Positions 11,783-23,900 of a stretch of 64,000 nt of DNA are shown piece after piece (position 1 is the first letter of the stretch; each line of letters opens with the position of its first letter). A program made the position numbers and the translations under genes. The notes beneath the pieces were generated by a model, which did no database searches, was not told where the DNA came from, and saw nothing but the letters and a program-made list of their open reading frames with translations. Source of the stretch: Trissonchulus latispiculum (lineage: Eukaryota; Nematoda; Enoplea; Enoplida; Ironidae). The stretch lies in the NCBI GenBank assembly GCA_030248195.1, contig JASAND010028698.1, forward strand, positions 17,603 through 81,602, in the 5' to 3' direction.

Positions 11783-11808
11783 AGGTAGTGCGCGTTAGCG
11801 CACTACCT
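11783..11808. repeat. Perfect GC hairpin
   Basis: AGGTAGTGCGC, a GTTA loop and GCGCACTACCT form a perfect 11-bp stem. No poly-T tract or neighbouring gene suggests a terminator. Confidence 0.6.
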
Positions 11809-12838
11809 AGAATAGTAGATAATACTAATCAATTATATATTTGTTTAAGAGGTGATTTTTTCGGCATCCTACGATGCTGCACAACTGACGTGGAATGAGT
11901 GTTTTGTGTTTTAAACTGTTTTGCAATTTACGTTAAATTAACTCAATGGACTTGTCGATTTTAATTTTTTTGAAAACTTAAATTAATATATGAACTGTCA
12001 AGATAAGTTGTTTTGTCAGAAGATTAAATTTAGCACCCAGTATATGTTATTGTACATTATGTTATTGAGACTGCTTTGTCGTTTTTTTCTGCACGATTAA
12101 AGATGAGAAGTTATGTAGTAAAGTATACAGTGGTGTTCTGTAGTTGGGTAGGGTTTGACAATAACTTTGTAAGCAATTTGTTCCGATTAGGATTTGTTTT
12201 TGTAGTATTAGTAGCAATGAGACCTTGTTGCAAGAGCAGCCAGTTGGAACAACCAAACAACTGTGCAACTACCACTGGACTTCAACACCGGCTTGGTTGA
12301 GGAACGCAGTGTTAGTAAAGTCACATGTTTCCTAGTACATGAAATAGCCAATCGTTTAGCGAAGTTTGCTAGTTCTTTTGTAATGCACTACAGTGAGAAT
12401 GGTTAATCAATTTTATTCCGACTAGAGCCGGAATTCCGGGTGTAGTATCTTTAGCTTGTAATTTTGGAGTTTTGGTACGGTTGTTGAAAAGCTATCTTCA
12501 ACACAGGCCTAGCAATGCTCCATTTTTGAAAGCACAGTATGCAAACTATCGAGTATTTAATCTGCTGAATCGATTACTTTGTCACAATGGCCAACCGTAA
12601 GCAACGGTAAATATTGCAGATCTTTAAGAGCCAGGATATGGGCTTTACAGTCAGTTTAGGGAAAGCGTGGTTTTACGTTATAAGCGTTAAACTACAAACG
12701 TTACCTTTGTTGAAAATACAATAAGCTCCGCTAGTGGTGACTGACTTCACAGGAGCACTTTAATAGATAGCTACAAACAAAAGTTTCCAGGATTTCTCTA
12801 CAAGAGAATTTAAGAATGTAGCATTACCTATTTATAGC

Positions 12839-13826
12839 TTAAGGTGGTGATTCCTTTTGGGCACATATTGTTGTTTGGCGGCGTAAATCAAGATGAAATT
12901 TGATGAAACTTTCCGAAACAAGTTCTTTTAGCGTTCTAACACCCTCCGCGCAATCCCGATCCAAAAATTCGAGATTTCCGGTCAGAGTGGTTTTTTCCAA
13001 TTTCTGAACGTTTGGCACCTTCTATACAGTTATGACTATATTCATTCGAAAGATCTCGTTGAGCTTCACATTTTTGCTTTTTAAAGCAAGTTTCTAGCTT
13101 TTCTCTAACGTGAGATATAGCCGATTTTCTTGTTTTGGCGTCGAAAACTTGTCATTTCTGCAGAAATCGAATAATCCAACATTTCTTGAACTACGCAAGC
13201 CGTAAAATCAAAATAAGGGCGTCGATCTGAAGGTCTCACAGGGACAAATTATCCGATGCATGATCGTCATACAACTGCTATCCTGTAGGCTGCTATCATA
13301 AAAAATGTAGTTTTTGCAAAAACACGACCAATAGTTTCCAAAGACTGGAGCATTCACCATGCAAAGTGGAGGGCTGCTACTGAACAAATGTGTTCTGCAC
13401 AAATATACCCAGGGACGATTTTTTAGTTGCCCCGATTGCTGCTTTCTAGCTAAAGTAATCGCTTGACAAACTTGGAAAAAGTAGGCAAAATACAGGTTAC
13501 GCACACATTTCAGCTTATTTCTCAATAACGAAGAGCGATTTCACAATAAATAAAAAATCGTCCCCAGCTATTTGATGAAGGTATCGAATGATATAACCGA
13601 TGTCTCGCGAAAAAATTTACTTGAGTCTGCAAAAATTCTGGAAAATTATACTTCTTCTAAAATGTGTTAAAAATATTTTAGAAAAGGCAACATTAGTTCC
13701 GTGGCATGCATTAAAAAGAGAAAATGTTAACCTACATTTTGATATAAAAATGGCTTCTTAACTCCAAGTAATGAATGAGTAATAATGGTGCAAACTTTAT
13801 GTGACCAAAGGAAATCACCACCTTAA
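12839..13826. mobile_element. TTAA-flanked MITE, TTAAGGTGGTGATTCC family
   Basis: The left end is TTAAGGTGGTGATTCCTTTT and the right end GGAAATCACCACCTTAA, with TTAA at 12839-12842 and 13823-13826. A second copy in the same orientation lies at 58831-59820, and a partial inverted copy begins at 63233. Subterminal blocks such as ACACCCTCCGCGCAATCCCG are shared. There is no coding capacity. Confidence 0.75.
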
Positions 13827-14379
13827 ATGCTCCGCAGCCAAACTGAGCAGAGTAATAGCAATCTGTCATAGAGTGTTACAGTTTTTAAGTTGTTTATTTA
13901 TATAAAATTAATATCATACAGGGTTTGTGTGTTTGTGGCCGAACGTTTAAGAGAATTCGTTCTCCTCACCGTTTAGTTTTTGTGTAGATGCACACGATTT
14001 TGGAAATTACCAAGTATAACAAGACAGTAGACAATGCTTAGCCATCGGATTCTATTTCCTCGATCAAACCCCTCTAAAGAAACAGAACAGGTTTAAATCT
14101 AAAGTTCAATATTGCGCTCCTGAACCATGTAGATATCCATGTATAAATGAAAGCGTCCTGTAATAGGCACTCACATTTAATTTTGCAGTTAATTTTCTGT
14201 GCAAATGCATCACCACCAAAGAAATATTAGTTGTTTCTGGCTGAAATTTGGCATACAGATGAAGAAGCTCAGAAAAAATTACCGCTAGCTGAACTAAATG
14301 TTTGCCTATTTTATCCATATCAATCTAACGAGCGGGAACACATAGTTTTCAGCCATCTTAGTTGCTGTTACCAAGCGGG

Positions 14380-14415
14380 GGGCAGTAGTTATCGGATAAA
14401 CGATAATTACTGCCC
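14380..14415. repeat. Short fold-back GGGCAGTA...TACTGCCC
   Basis: GGGCAGTAGTTATCG, a GATAAA loop and CGATAATTACTGCCC form a 15-bp stem with one mismatch. It lies in otherwise featureless sequence. Confidence 0.6.
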
Positions 14416-14897
14416 TGGGCGTGACTGAAATAACCGTATGGTAGTTTCGCTTGGGGATCATGTTTCTGTCCGTGATCTTCGTCTCCCCGCCTCTTGACGG
14501 CGGTCTGCGGAGAGCACCACTTACAGGTCACGACGTGTACCTTAATAGTGGTTGGGCCCTGACCAAAAAAAGAACTAAATGTTTTTGAGCTCAAAAAGTA
14601 TATATTTTACACTTAGAATTTGAAGGGTAGACCACTTGAAGCGAACACAAAATGAACAAGTATCCCCTTAATGGGGAATTAATTTTGCCCAGGCAGGTGA
14701 ATGTGAGTCTTATCAGTCTCCATATTGCTTATTAGCTATATATTATTATACTGCTCTGATTTTTGTTGCATACGCAGTAATAATGCAGATTTGATTGGCA
14801 AAACCGACGCGGTCCACGAAGGTGGAGCCCGGTCGAATCGGACAGAAACTGATGGGTTGTTTTAAAGATTTGTATTATCGAAACGCTAGTTATTTTT

Positions 14898-14921
14898 CCT
14901 GCTGCGCCTCAGCGCAGCAGG
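14898..14921. repeat. Perfect GC hairpin
   Basis: CCTGCTGCGC, a CTCA loop and GCGCAGCAGG form a perfect 10-bp stem, similar in design to the hairpin at 11783. Confidence 0.6.
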
Positions 14922-15199
14922 TCTTTTAAAGTGGTTCAGGTCGAGCTTCAGCACACATTTTGTTCATTAAACATGCATTTTACCATAAATACATGTGTGC
15001 AATGGTTTAACATAGCCATTATATGATTTCTATGTGGGTTTTTCTTTCGACAAACATCTACTGCTAATCCATACAATTACGCATATGTGTGTGGAATCAT
15101 TCGAAACCGGAAAATTTCTGCTTTCTTAATAATGACTACTAAAGTGTTTTAACTGACACCACAATTCTGCGCTTCTTGAATTAATTTCTTAAAGCAGAG

Positions 15200-15890
15200 A
15201 ATGCTGGGATCTTTTCCACAATCCCTCCCTCAAAACAAAGTGGTTGGATTGGGCTTATTGGATGATTGAAATGCGTTCATATTTTGGTAGGGTGGTACCT
15301 GAGGCTCAGTGATTTCAAAATTTTGGTAGGGTGGTACCTGAGGCTCAGTGATTTCAAAAATGTAAAAAAATTTCAAATTTTTAAAAAAATTTTAAATTTT
15401 TGAAATTTCAAAATTTAAACTTTCTTTACATTTTCCGATAGAATCGATGATGGTAAGTATTTTCCCTTCTTGCACCAACATCTGAAAATGCTTCCTGCGA
15501 TCTGTACAGCGGTTCTAACTGTAAAGATCAAAGGAAAACGCCTCCTGTATATATACAACAGTAATCGTGTTCCTATTGGCGGCAAGTTCTTTTGATCTTG
15601 GCAGTTAGATCCGCTGTAGAGATCGCAGGAAGCATTTTCAGATGTTGGTGCAAGAAGGGAAAATACTCACCATCGTCGATTCTATCGGAAAATTTAAAAA
15701 ATTTTCAAACTTTGAAATTTTAAAAATTTTAAACTTTTTAAAAATTTGAAATTTTTTACATTTTTGAAATCGCTGAGCCTCAGGTAGCACCCTACCAAAA
15801 TATGAACGCATTTGAATCACCCAATAACCCCCAATCCAACCTGTTTGTTTTGAGGGGGGGGGATTGTGGAAAAGATCCGAATGCTGTCTC
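15200..15890. repeat. Long imperfect palindrome (fold-back element)
   Basis: The left arm (about 15200-15535) reappears inverted at about 15560-15890 around a short AT-rich spacer with TATATATAC. Shared blocks include GGATCTTTTCCACAATCC, CAAAACA, GTAGGGTGGTACCTGAGGCT, CCGATAGAATCGA and TGCACCAACATCTGAAAATG. The left arm also holds a tandem duplication of about 39 bp containing GGTACCTGAGGCTCAG. It could be a fold-back transposon or a source of hairpin RNA. No protein-coding potential is seen. Confidence 0.7.
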
Positions 15891-16899
15891 CTCTTATTGC
15901 CTTCTTAACAAAAAATTAGGATTAAATCATGGACGAATGTTAATTTTTTCTGCCACCAGCAGGCAAAACTACTAATTGCACAATGTTTTGCAGAAAATTT
16001 TACTGTATCTAAGCAATTGCCATCTCACTTAAAAAATATTGACTGCGCAGCAGGTTTATAATTTCATAGAATATTTATCTGGCGTAAACTAAATCTTTTG
16101 CACACAATATTGCTTGTTATAGATTATTTAGCTTCTTTATCTCCGTAACTCCAGTTTAGGCTTAACGCACTTTTCCAGCTCGGTAATTTACGTGTAACCA
16201 GATCATGGTCTTTTCTGGTGTCCACCATTAGTATATACGCAATTTCTCGAAGCTTACGCAATAGAAATAAAACTTGGTGGTACTGTGATTTCTTATGATC
16301 CTTCCCATAGAAAGCTAACACAAAGCATACATGTAGACTTGATGCATAGAGAGACATGTTCAGAAGCATTATTAAATGATAAATGACGTTTGGCTTGGAA
16401 GACCTCATTTGCATATTTACTGTTTCGACTTCTGCGAGAACAAAATTTAATTCTGAACAGGTTACAAAGCAGTGAAAAGGGAAACCCTTCAAGCCGAAAA
16501 TTTCTACTGGCCAATTTTGGCCAGCGTACCACCCGCCTGGAAATATCTCTCCAGTTAGATGTATGTGTTCAACATAGCACAAGAAGATTACTAGCGTAAA
16601 TAGGGTCGAGTCATTACAAAGCTTCCGCCTCCGGCGGAATAAAAATGTTACCTCATTGAGCCATAGGTTTGCAATAATGGGCATTTATAGTTTGAATGGA
16701 TTCTAAAAGATTAAGTAGTAAGAAGATCGGAACAATTTGAAAGACAAGAGGACTAAACGTTAAGCATTATCATCCACTAATGATCATCCGCTTCACCAAT
16801 CCCATATTCGCTCCTTACACACATATGACACGAAGATTTTGTGGATAGATTTTGTATGTACGCATACAAAAGGCATCAAAATTAAGTCATCAAGCAATT

Positions 16900-17001
16900 A
16901 TTTTAATCCAAAATCTGGATTAAATATTTTTGCCCTGCAAACTTCATCATATTTTAATCCAAAATGTGGATTAAATATTTTTGCCCTCCAAACTTCATCA
17001 G
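16900..17001. repeat. 51-bp tandem duplication
   Basis: Two near-identical units starting ATTTTAATCCAAAAT, each carrying the inverted pair TTAATCC...GGATTAA and ending in AACTTCATCA. Confidence 0.8.
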
Positions 17002-17009
17002 ATCGGAAG

Positions 17010-18900
17010 CATCGTCGCAGCAATTGGAACTGTTTGAAGAAATGTCCCTGAGGACGGAAAAATGGCTTGTAGCCTTCGTTACTCACGTTTTTCACTAAAA
17101 TAGTTGTTGTAGCATGAACTGTTACTTCCGATACCAATGCAAGCTGGCAGTTTTTCTGTCGGCACAATTATTGTACATTATTGTACATTTTTCGTCTGTA
17201 CCTATTTCATAAATTGTTTTGTAATAGGTTTAGTGTTACGGCCCATGTCAAGATAAAAGTTAGAACCCCCAGAACCCCCATCAGAAAAAAGGAGGTTCTC
17301 AAATTTTTTTCATGCGTTTGCATCCAGGACTTTGATTTGTACGTGACTACGTTGCGGATCCTTTCCTTCAGCAGGTACTTCAGCAGACATGATATGTTTA
17401 TAATATGTATATATGTACGTATCTCAGTCATCAAATTTGTAGCATAGAACCGGGGTGTACTGGGGGGGGGGGGTCTCCTGGCTTTTCTCATAAACTTGGA
17501 CTGAAAACTCTGTGTATGAAACATCCAATATCCACAATATGGGTATCAATCGAAAGCTGGTGACCGTTAGCTGCTACATACGAGTTGGGCTTGCTTTTGT
17601 ACTGTTCATAATCAATTTTTTATTTGGGCAAACATATTAGTACCAGCTATGCGGTTACTGATATCAATTGATCGTTTGATTGCTTGCACAAACATTAAAC
17701 TATGTCAATGATAAAATCACATAGCTTGTTGTTAGCTTGCGAGCATTTATATTTGCGCTGTCGGAAGGTTGCTATTTCTTCGCCATGTATGAGTCATGGG
17801 AATATGCCAGATTCGCTGGCGCCAAATATCCCAGTGTGTGTGTTATTCTAGCTGGGTAGTGGGTCCATGGATAAATATCCGCTTTTCATATATTTATCGC
17901 ACTGTTTGTGCAGTGCATCCCCAGACCAATTTTTAGCATCCAATTAATTTCCAGTAAGTGAAGTATCTAATATCTATCGCTCTCCTTCATTTAAATATGA
18001 AAAAAACTAACCAACCAACAGCCAAGACATACAAATTAGTTGTTACTTCATTAGTTTACCTTGATTTCCTAATTGGAAACGTCCCTGAGACTGTTCGAAT
18101 CTTTGCTGTCGCGAAAATAATTTTTCCTATGCACAATTCATCCAATTTCACATTGTCCTTCTTATTTTAGGTGTCAAAAATTACGTTAAAACTAAATCAA
18201 TCTAAAAAATCCAAAACATAGCTTTCCATTGAACAGTCGTTCTCATCAGTACTCGACCAAAACTCCCTAATCGTATATATGGCCGGTTATTATCGGAGAT
18301 TCCCTGGGTCTTGCTCTTCAGGAAGAGCAATCTTTACATTAAATACAAAACGGTTCTACTTTAAGTCAATGCTTGGTAACAAAAAAATAACAACAGTTTC
18401 TACATCAAGTTCAGAGTAAACTCTGCTGCCATTAATTTGACCAGAACATGAGAATAGCAGTAATTCCATTTTACTGAAAAATCAAACGGGGCAAGATTAT
18501 AAGTAGCAGAAATTGCTTTTACAGCAACTGATAATAGTCGCAGGATATTGAACTATATACAAATCAAAGTTTGCCGAAACTATGTATTTCTGTCGCCATT
18601 TAGAAATATCAAATACTAAATTAGTTTATTAAAGCTGGGCGAAAATTTTGTTACTCCGAACTCACTACTCGATCACTCGTGATTATCTCCTTATAATATT
18701 CTCAAAATCAGATTTAACATTAGAGAAATCAAATTACAGAAGATTAGCACAGTCTTTTGATAAGTCTTTCTTGAACTACGCTTCAAACTTTTATTTATAT
18801 ACTTAGTAAGCAACATTCGTGATGGGAGGAATAGATGGTAATATTATGTGAACTTTCACCCGTGTCAGTTTTTTTGCAATTACACCTTTTACGCATATGT
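17010..18900. other. AT-rich intergenic sequence, nothing recognised
   Basis: No exon, RNA gene or transposon end could be recognised. The sequence is AT-rich with a short G-run near 17461 and small open frames without motifs. Confidence 0.35.
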
Positions 18901-18907
18901 ATTTCAG

Positions 18908-19055
18908 TGCGCGTCCACGCTGTACATTTTCTAACACGATGCGCGCACACGCAGTACATTTTCCAATGCGCGCCCACGGTGTACATTTTCTAATTCAGTG
19001 CGCTTACACGCAGTACACTTTACAATGCGCGCCCACGGTGTACACTTTTAAAATA
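18908..19055. repeat. Minisatellite of TGCGCGCCCACGSTGTAC units
   Basis: Five units of about 27-32 bp, each beginning TGCGC and containing CACG..GTAC, are arranged as alternating types (CCACGGTGTACA / ACACGCAGTACA), a dimeric unit of about 59 bp. The units are GC-rich in an AT-rich background. Confidence 0.75.
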
Positions 19056-19059
19056 CGCG

Positions 19060-20250
19060 ACCGGGCTAGGGCCAGGCCGGGTTCTGACGAAACAGGTCCC
19101 GACGACAACACTTAACCTAAGGCCCTCGCGAGCTGACCCCCACGTTCAGATTAGGTTATTTCATGTCATAAACTGCTATACGGTCCCTTTCAAGTCAGTT
19201 CTGCCTATTAGAGTAACCATCCAAAATGAGTCATGGTTTGGTAGGGACTAGAAGGGGGGCGCGTCTTCCGGAGTTGAGTAATAAGGCTTAATCAATAGCT
19301 TCCAAGCTCCAAAAGACGCCTTTACATTAGAGCTTTCCTTTCCCCCAGTTCACATCTGTTACTCAGCTTAGGCAACATCCTAGAACCGTTCTGACTTAGC
19401 TACCATATAACGATATATATATATATATATCGTGTTTAGAGTAGAATATTATATGTAGGCTATGCACCCATCCTTTATCACATAAAGCCACCCTATAATT
19501 CCAGCATATAAGGGGGTCTATTCCGTCCCTTGTTAGCCTATGCCGAAGCCAATAGGTGTATTTGAAATTTTGTTTGAACCCCAGGAATCTCAATACAAGC
19601 ACTCCCCGAACTGGAAATTAGGTGTAAATTTGATGAAGCAAACTCTGATTCAAGCAGTCAATTCTCGTTGCTAAGGAAACAGCCCCCACCCAACGAATGA
19701 AATATGGAAGATTTTAAAATTCAAAGACACTCCACATTCTAGCACAAAATGTGGCGCTATTTTGACAGAAACTAGACATCTATTTTGCAGTGATAGTATA
19801 CAAATTATATGGCTAGAATTTAACTACGGGTACCCCTTTTTACAAGGTCGGCCTTTGAAATACGAAGAATTCAACTCATGTATTATTCAACTGAGTACAA
19901 ACACAATTGTTGCATTTAAAATTTCAGTCATGACTAGGTACTGTCTGCCCGTCAGAGATGAATAGGACTTAAAGCGTATATACTACACAAGCTCAGAATT
20001 TGTCAGCTCTAAACATTTTTGCATTTTACACCAAAAAATTAGTTGACACTGAATGTCTTAGCTGGTCTAGACTATGTATTTTGAAAAAATTTATGACACC
20101 ATTAACATTAATGTAAAGGAATAAAGATTAGCTACTGTGAACTGAACTTTCTGAACATGGATTTTCTTCAGTTAACTCATTTGTGATCAGTTATATGTAT
20201 GGATATAGATTAAATTATCTCCTAACCAACTAAAGTTATACACAACCAGA
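19060..20250. other. Intergenic sequence, nothing recognised
   Basis: A short TA run occurs near 19412-19430. No gene or repeat boundary could be supported. Confidence 0.35.
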
Positions 20251-21400
20251 AAGATTTCCGAGATTATACACTGTTAAAGCCACAACGACTTATAACTGCA
20301 CCAAATACACCAACAAATAACACATGAGTGACATTCAAAAAACGACGTATATAGGCAAACGCAAAAGCAGAAAGATAAAAAGACAAAAATGAGATACCAC
20401 AGGACAGACCTCCCAAAAACGTTAAAACAAACGTTTCGCTTCGTTGACCTGAAACGTTTCAGCGAATCCACTGTAAACCCAAAAGCCAAGTTTTCCATGT
20501 TACAGAAGTCATCCATTACAAAATCAGAGTACCTAAATGCGTAACTAATTGATGGTTGCAAATAAACCATCAAAAACCTCCTTAATTGTAAAAATAAAAA
20601 CTGATACATCATACAAGTATAATATGCTGCAAGCTTATGGCAGGATAAGCAGTAACGAAAATAATATACCAATGCGACTACGTACTAAATATACGTAATA
20701 TACATGTAATATACTTGCTAATATAGTACTAAAATTTTAGAGCAGTGCAACCGAATATTGCTCACTTTTGAAACAAAGCATAACTGCCCAAAGCAAGATT
20801 TAGTATTTTCTTCTGCCGAATAAAAAACACACACAGAAGAACCGCGCATTTAAAACAACACGCTACAAAATAAAAACATACATATTGTGTATGCATAATT
20901 AACAGTAAAAAGCAATTAAAATGCCTACCGATGCGCCAAAGAAAGCTAAATGTAAAAGTTGAAAACATTTTCAACATAAAATCTTACACAAAAGACATTC
21001 CGTTTCTTAAAAAACCAACCGGCAAATGACATTCCTTACCGTTCAGGCATTATGCATTCAAAAACCAACAATATAACAGTGCAAGAAGAGTAACGTGGAG
21101 GTGGTACAGCAAATAAAAGCAATAACATTTTGATGAGACGATCAGAGGAAAGACTTCACTTCACCAAAGATGAAAAGAAATGCGATTTGAAAAGAGTACG
21201 AGAATGCGTAAAGAAAGATTGTTCAGCCAATCCAGCAAAACACGACGTATTAAAGCAAATTAAAAGCAGCAGATAAGCTTGAAGAATTACGCAAAACAAA
21301 TGTTAAAAGTACGTAACACTTTCACAGCTAAGACCAGAAAAATAATCAGATACATAGAAAGCAAGTCAAAAAAAGGGAACAAAGAGAAAAGTAGCTCATT
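20250..21400. other. Strongly A-rich stretch (T-rich on the - strand)
   Basis: Over more than 1 kb the + strand is A-rich with few T-runs. This mirrors the T-rich skew of the CREB 3' region, as if a - strand transcript ran through it. A 132-codon - strand frame (20274-20672) is Cys/Phe/Tyr-rich and resembles no known family. This could be UTR of an unseen - strand gene. No exon is called. Confidence 0.3.
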
Positions 21401-21852
21401 TAGTGTGGCTTTGTGTGGTATTTGTTTCGCTCTCAATCAGAATTTTCATTTCTAATATTCTTCGCCGGCTTCTTCGCCCTCAACCGAATCAATACCAACC
21501 TGAAACATTGACAAAGAACAAAAATAAAAATGCAAGTAGAAAAACAAAATACCCTATTGCATCATTAAACAGACACAATTATCATTTTCGAAGGCTATAC
21601 AGAAATTATCTCTGCAACATGGGCGTATCCAGGGGGTGGTGAACCCACCTTTTCAAAAATGCTTTGAAATGTTCAGCTTTTTTGGCACAAATTTGATCAT
21701 TTTTTGTAAAAAAACTACGTCTGAACCCCTCGCGTTTTCGCCATCCTTTTCAAAATCATGGATATGCCCCCAATTTTGGGTAACCCTCCCCCTCGACGGG
21801 GGATCCCTAAACTATGGAGTAAAAAGCCAGGCCCTGAGAGTACGCAAAACGT

Positions 21853-23089
21853 AAGAAACAAAAATGCTCCTCTGGAGCATGAAAAAAGTAATATGGGTGA
21901 TGGTGAGGTTGCAAAATCAAGAGAGGATTAGTGTTTAAAATGTTTAATATGGGGCTAGGTTCAAAAATAGAAGAGGACTAGGTTGTGAGCGAATTAATAT
22001 GGGCACAGCTTCGCCGAACAACCCATATTCGCGGTTTATAAATGTATAGCAGTATGCATATCCATCCACGCTACGTTTATTTTATAGTGCAATGCATAAA
22101 TAATCTACTGCTACGTATTCGAGCTTTAATTTTAGCAAACTTTTTCTTCGAGAAACGTTTTATACTAACCAGTGCGTTTTATTCATTTATACGGAAAATT
22201 TATATTTCAAGAATAATCTTAGGACTCTGACCTTCTATTTCCTCCCTGCTTGAACCAATAGCCTTAACATCATGTCCTTAGATCTCTTCTCGTTGCTTGC
22301 CGCAGTTCAACCCGACCTAATGATGATAATTTACGCACATATATACGTATTCCTAGCAAGTCTAATAGAGTACGTATATATATGCAAACAACTGTATTCA
22401 ATGAGTACGTATTCAACTTCTTAAATTTCTTATAACTGACTGAAATTGATAGCTCTGTATGCGACAAAAGCTAAGACGAAGCGTGAAATCCCGCGAATAT
22501 GGGTTGTTCGGCGAAGCTGTGCCCATATTAATTCGCTCACAACCTAGTCCTCTTCTATTTTTGAACCTAGCCCCATATTAAACATTTTAAAGACTAGTCC
22601 TCTGGGTTTACTTTAGGCGAAAAAAAGTGGGGGGGGGGAAAGTGGGGGGGGGAGGTCGAAAAGTGGGGGGGAGAAATAAAATGGGCAAAAAATGCCAAAA
22701 ATACCGTATAAAAAGCCTGTTTTCTACATATACTGCTATAACTAAGCTTAAAAGTGCTCAAAAATTGTGTTTTAGCACCAAAAAAGACGATTTTTGACAA
22801 AAAATTCCGGCGAAGCCGGAAAATTTTTGAAAATTTTGACCAAAAATCCTAATAATTTGGCATTTTCTGGGCACCCTATAGTGAGTGGGGGGGGAAGCCC
22901 AAAAAAGTAGGGGGGGGAACGAGTGGGGGGGGGGGGGAGGTGCTCGAGTGGGGGGGGAACCCAAAAAGTGGGGGGGGCGCCCCCCCCCCGCCCCCCCAGT
23001 AAAATAAACCCAGGTCCTCTCTTGATTTTGCAACCTCACCATCACCCATATTACTTTTTTCATGCTCCAGAGGAGCATTTTTGTTTCTT
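21853..23089. mobile_element. Long-TIR element with ATGCTCC hairpin ends, interrupted
   Basis: The arm 21853-22036 is repeated inverted at about 22487-23089. Shared blocks are AAGAAACAAAAATGCTCC, GGAGCATGAAAAAAGTAATA, GGACTAGGTTGTGAGCGAAT and AACAACCCATATTCGCG. The right arm is split by a G-rich MITE at 22602-23013. Each terminus contains the hairpin ATGCTCC-TCT-GGAGCAT. A relative lies at 35985-36686. No ORF encodes a transposase; the superfamily is unknown (long TIRs can occur in MULE-like or fold-back elements). Confidence 0.7.
22602..23013. mobile_element. G-rich MITE of the CTGGG family nested in a TIR arm
   Basis: Ends are CTGGGTTTACTTTAGG and AAAATAAACCCAG. GTCCT is duplicated at 22597-22601 and 23014-23018. 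The uninterrupted counterpart of this site is the other TIR arm of the host element (near 21930). The interior has G-runs of 7-15 and the GGCGAAGCCGGAAAATTTTT core shared with 31334-31615. Confidence 0.75.
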
Positions 23090-23274
23090 GTCCTTCTGTC
23101 CTTTTAAAGATTCTCCTCCAAACGTCTAATGCATCATGGCATTGCGCTATCCGTGTAAGCATACGCAACCTGCAAATCAGGCTCAGTAAGCCATGACAGC
23201 AGTGATCCAGTTAACAATTAGTTCAGCAATTTAGGACCACCACTGGAACCCCGACTCACAGGTCTCCGTGGTCA

Positions 23275-23900
23275 GGGCTCACATGTACTGACTTCGATAG
23301 TATGCCTATCGTTTACCACCACCAGCACCGCCGACTTACTATAAATAGGTAACCGCCAAAGGGCCGAAAAAAGCTGTCTTAGGGAGTTTGACCACTGGTC
23401 AGTAGGCCACCTAGACCGTAGTGACCGGTGGTCACTTCCATCGATTTCCGCAATATGCCCTTTGAAACGAGCGTAGTCGATTTACTATATATGCCCCCGA
23501 CCAAAACGCCGAGAAACGCAGTTTTAGGCCGTTTGACCAGTGGTCACTAGGCCCCATAGGCTGTAGTGACCAGTGGTCACTTCCGTCGGTTTCGGCAATA
23601 TGCCCATTGAAACGAGCGTAGTCGATTTACTATATATGCCCCCGACCAAAACGCCGACAAACGCAGTTTTAGGCCGTTTGACCAGGTGGTCAATAGGCCC
23701 CATAGGCTGTAGTGACCAGTGGTCACTTCCGTCGGTTTCGGCGATATGCCCATTGAAACGAGCGTAGTCGATTTACTATATATGCCCCCAACCAAAACGC
23801 CGGAAAACGCTGTTTAGAGTGAGTTTTCCCAACTTTGACCCTGGGCGAGGAACCACGGGAGCCATGCTGACCAGTGGTCACTTCGGGCGGTATCGGCAGT
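23275..23900. repeat. Tandem array of a 145-bp unit with the palindrome AGTGACCAGTGGTCACT
   Basis: The unit start AGTGACC recurs at 23420, 23565 and 23711, with a diverged unit before and another at about 23867. Period is 145-156 bp. Each unit has the 17-nt palindrome, TTTCGGCAATATGCCCATTG, ACGAGCGTAGTCGATTTACT and GGCCGTTTGACC. The middle copies are nearly identical. Confidence 0.85.

Larger units (their letters stand above)
8209..12838 (+). other. T-rich CREB 3' UTR and downstream flank
   Basis: No reading frame carries a recognisable domain. The + strand is strongly T/G-rich, the skew expected of a transcribed 3' UTR on this strand. Possible poly(A) signals include ATTAAA near 9214 and AATAAA near 10156, but the end of the transcript cannot be fixed. 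The stretch also holds a (TA)n run, a short GC hairpin and a dispersed repeat, listed separately. Confidence 0.45.

Noticed and set aside
16124..16684. 186-codon - strand ORF
   Set aside because: It is long for AT-rich DNA but has no recognisable domain, and no splice or promoter context supports it. It could be a decayed transposon fragment; a profile search would decide.
20274..20672. 132-codon Cys/Phe/Tyr-rich - strand ORF
   Set aside because: The composition follows the A-rich + strand; no motif is seen.
22758..23168. 136-codon - strand ORF (Pro/Gly-rich)
   Set aside because: It reads through the C/G-runs of a MITE and a TIR arm and has no protein family.
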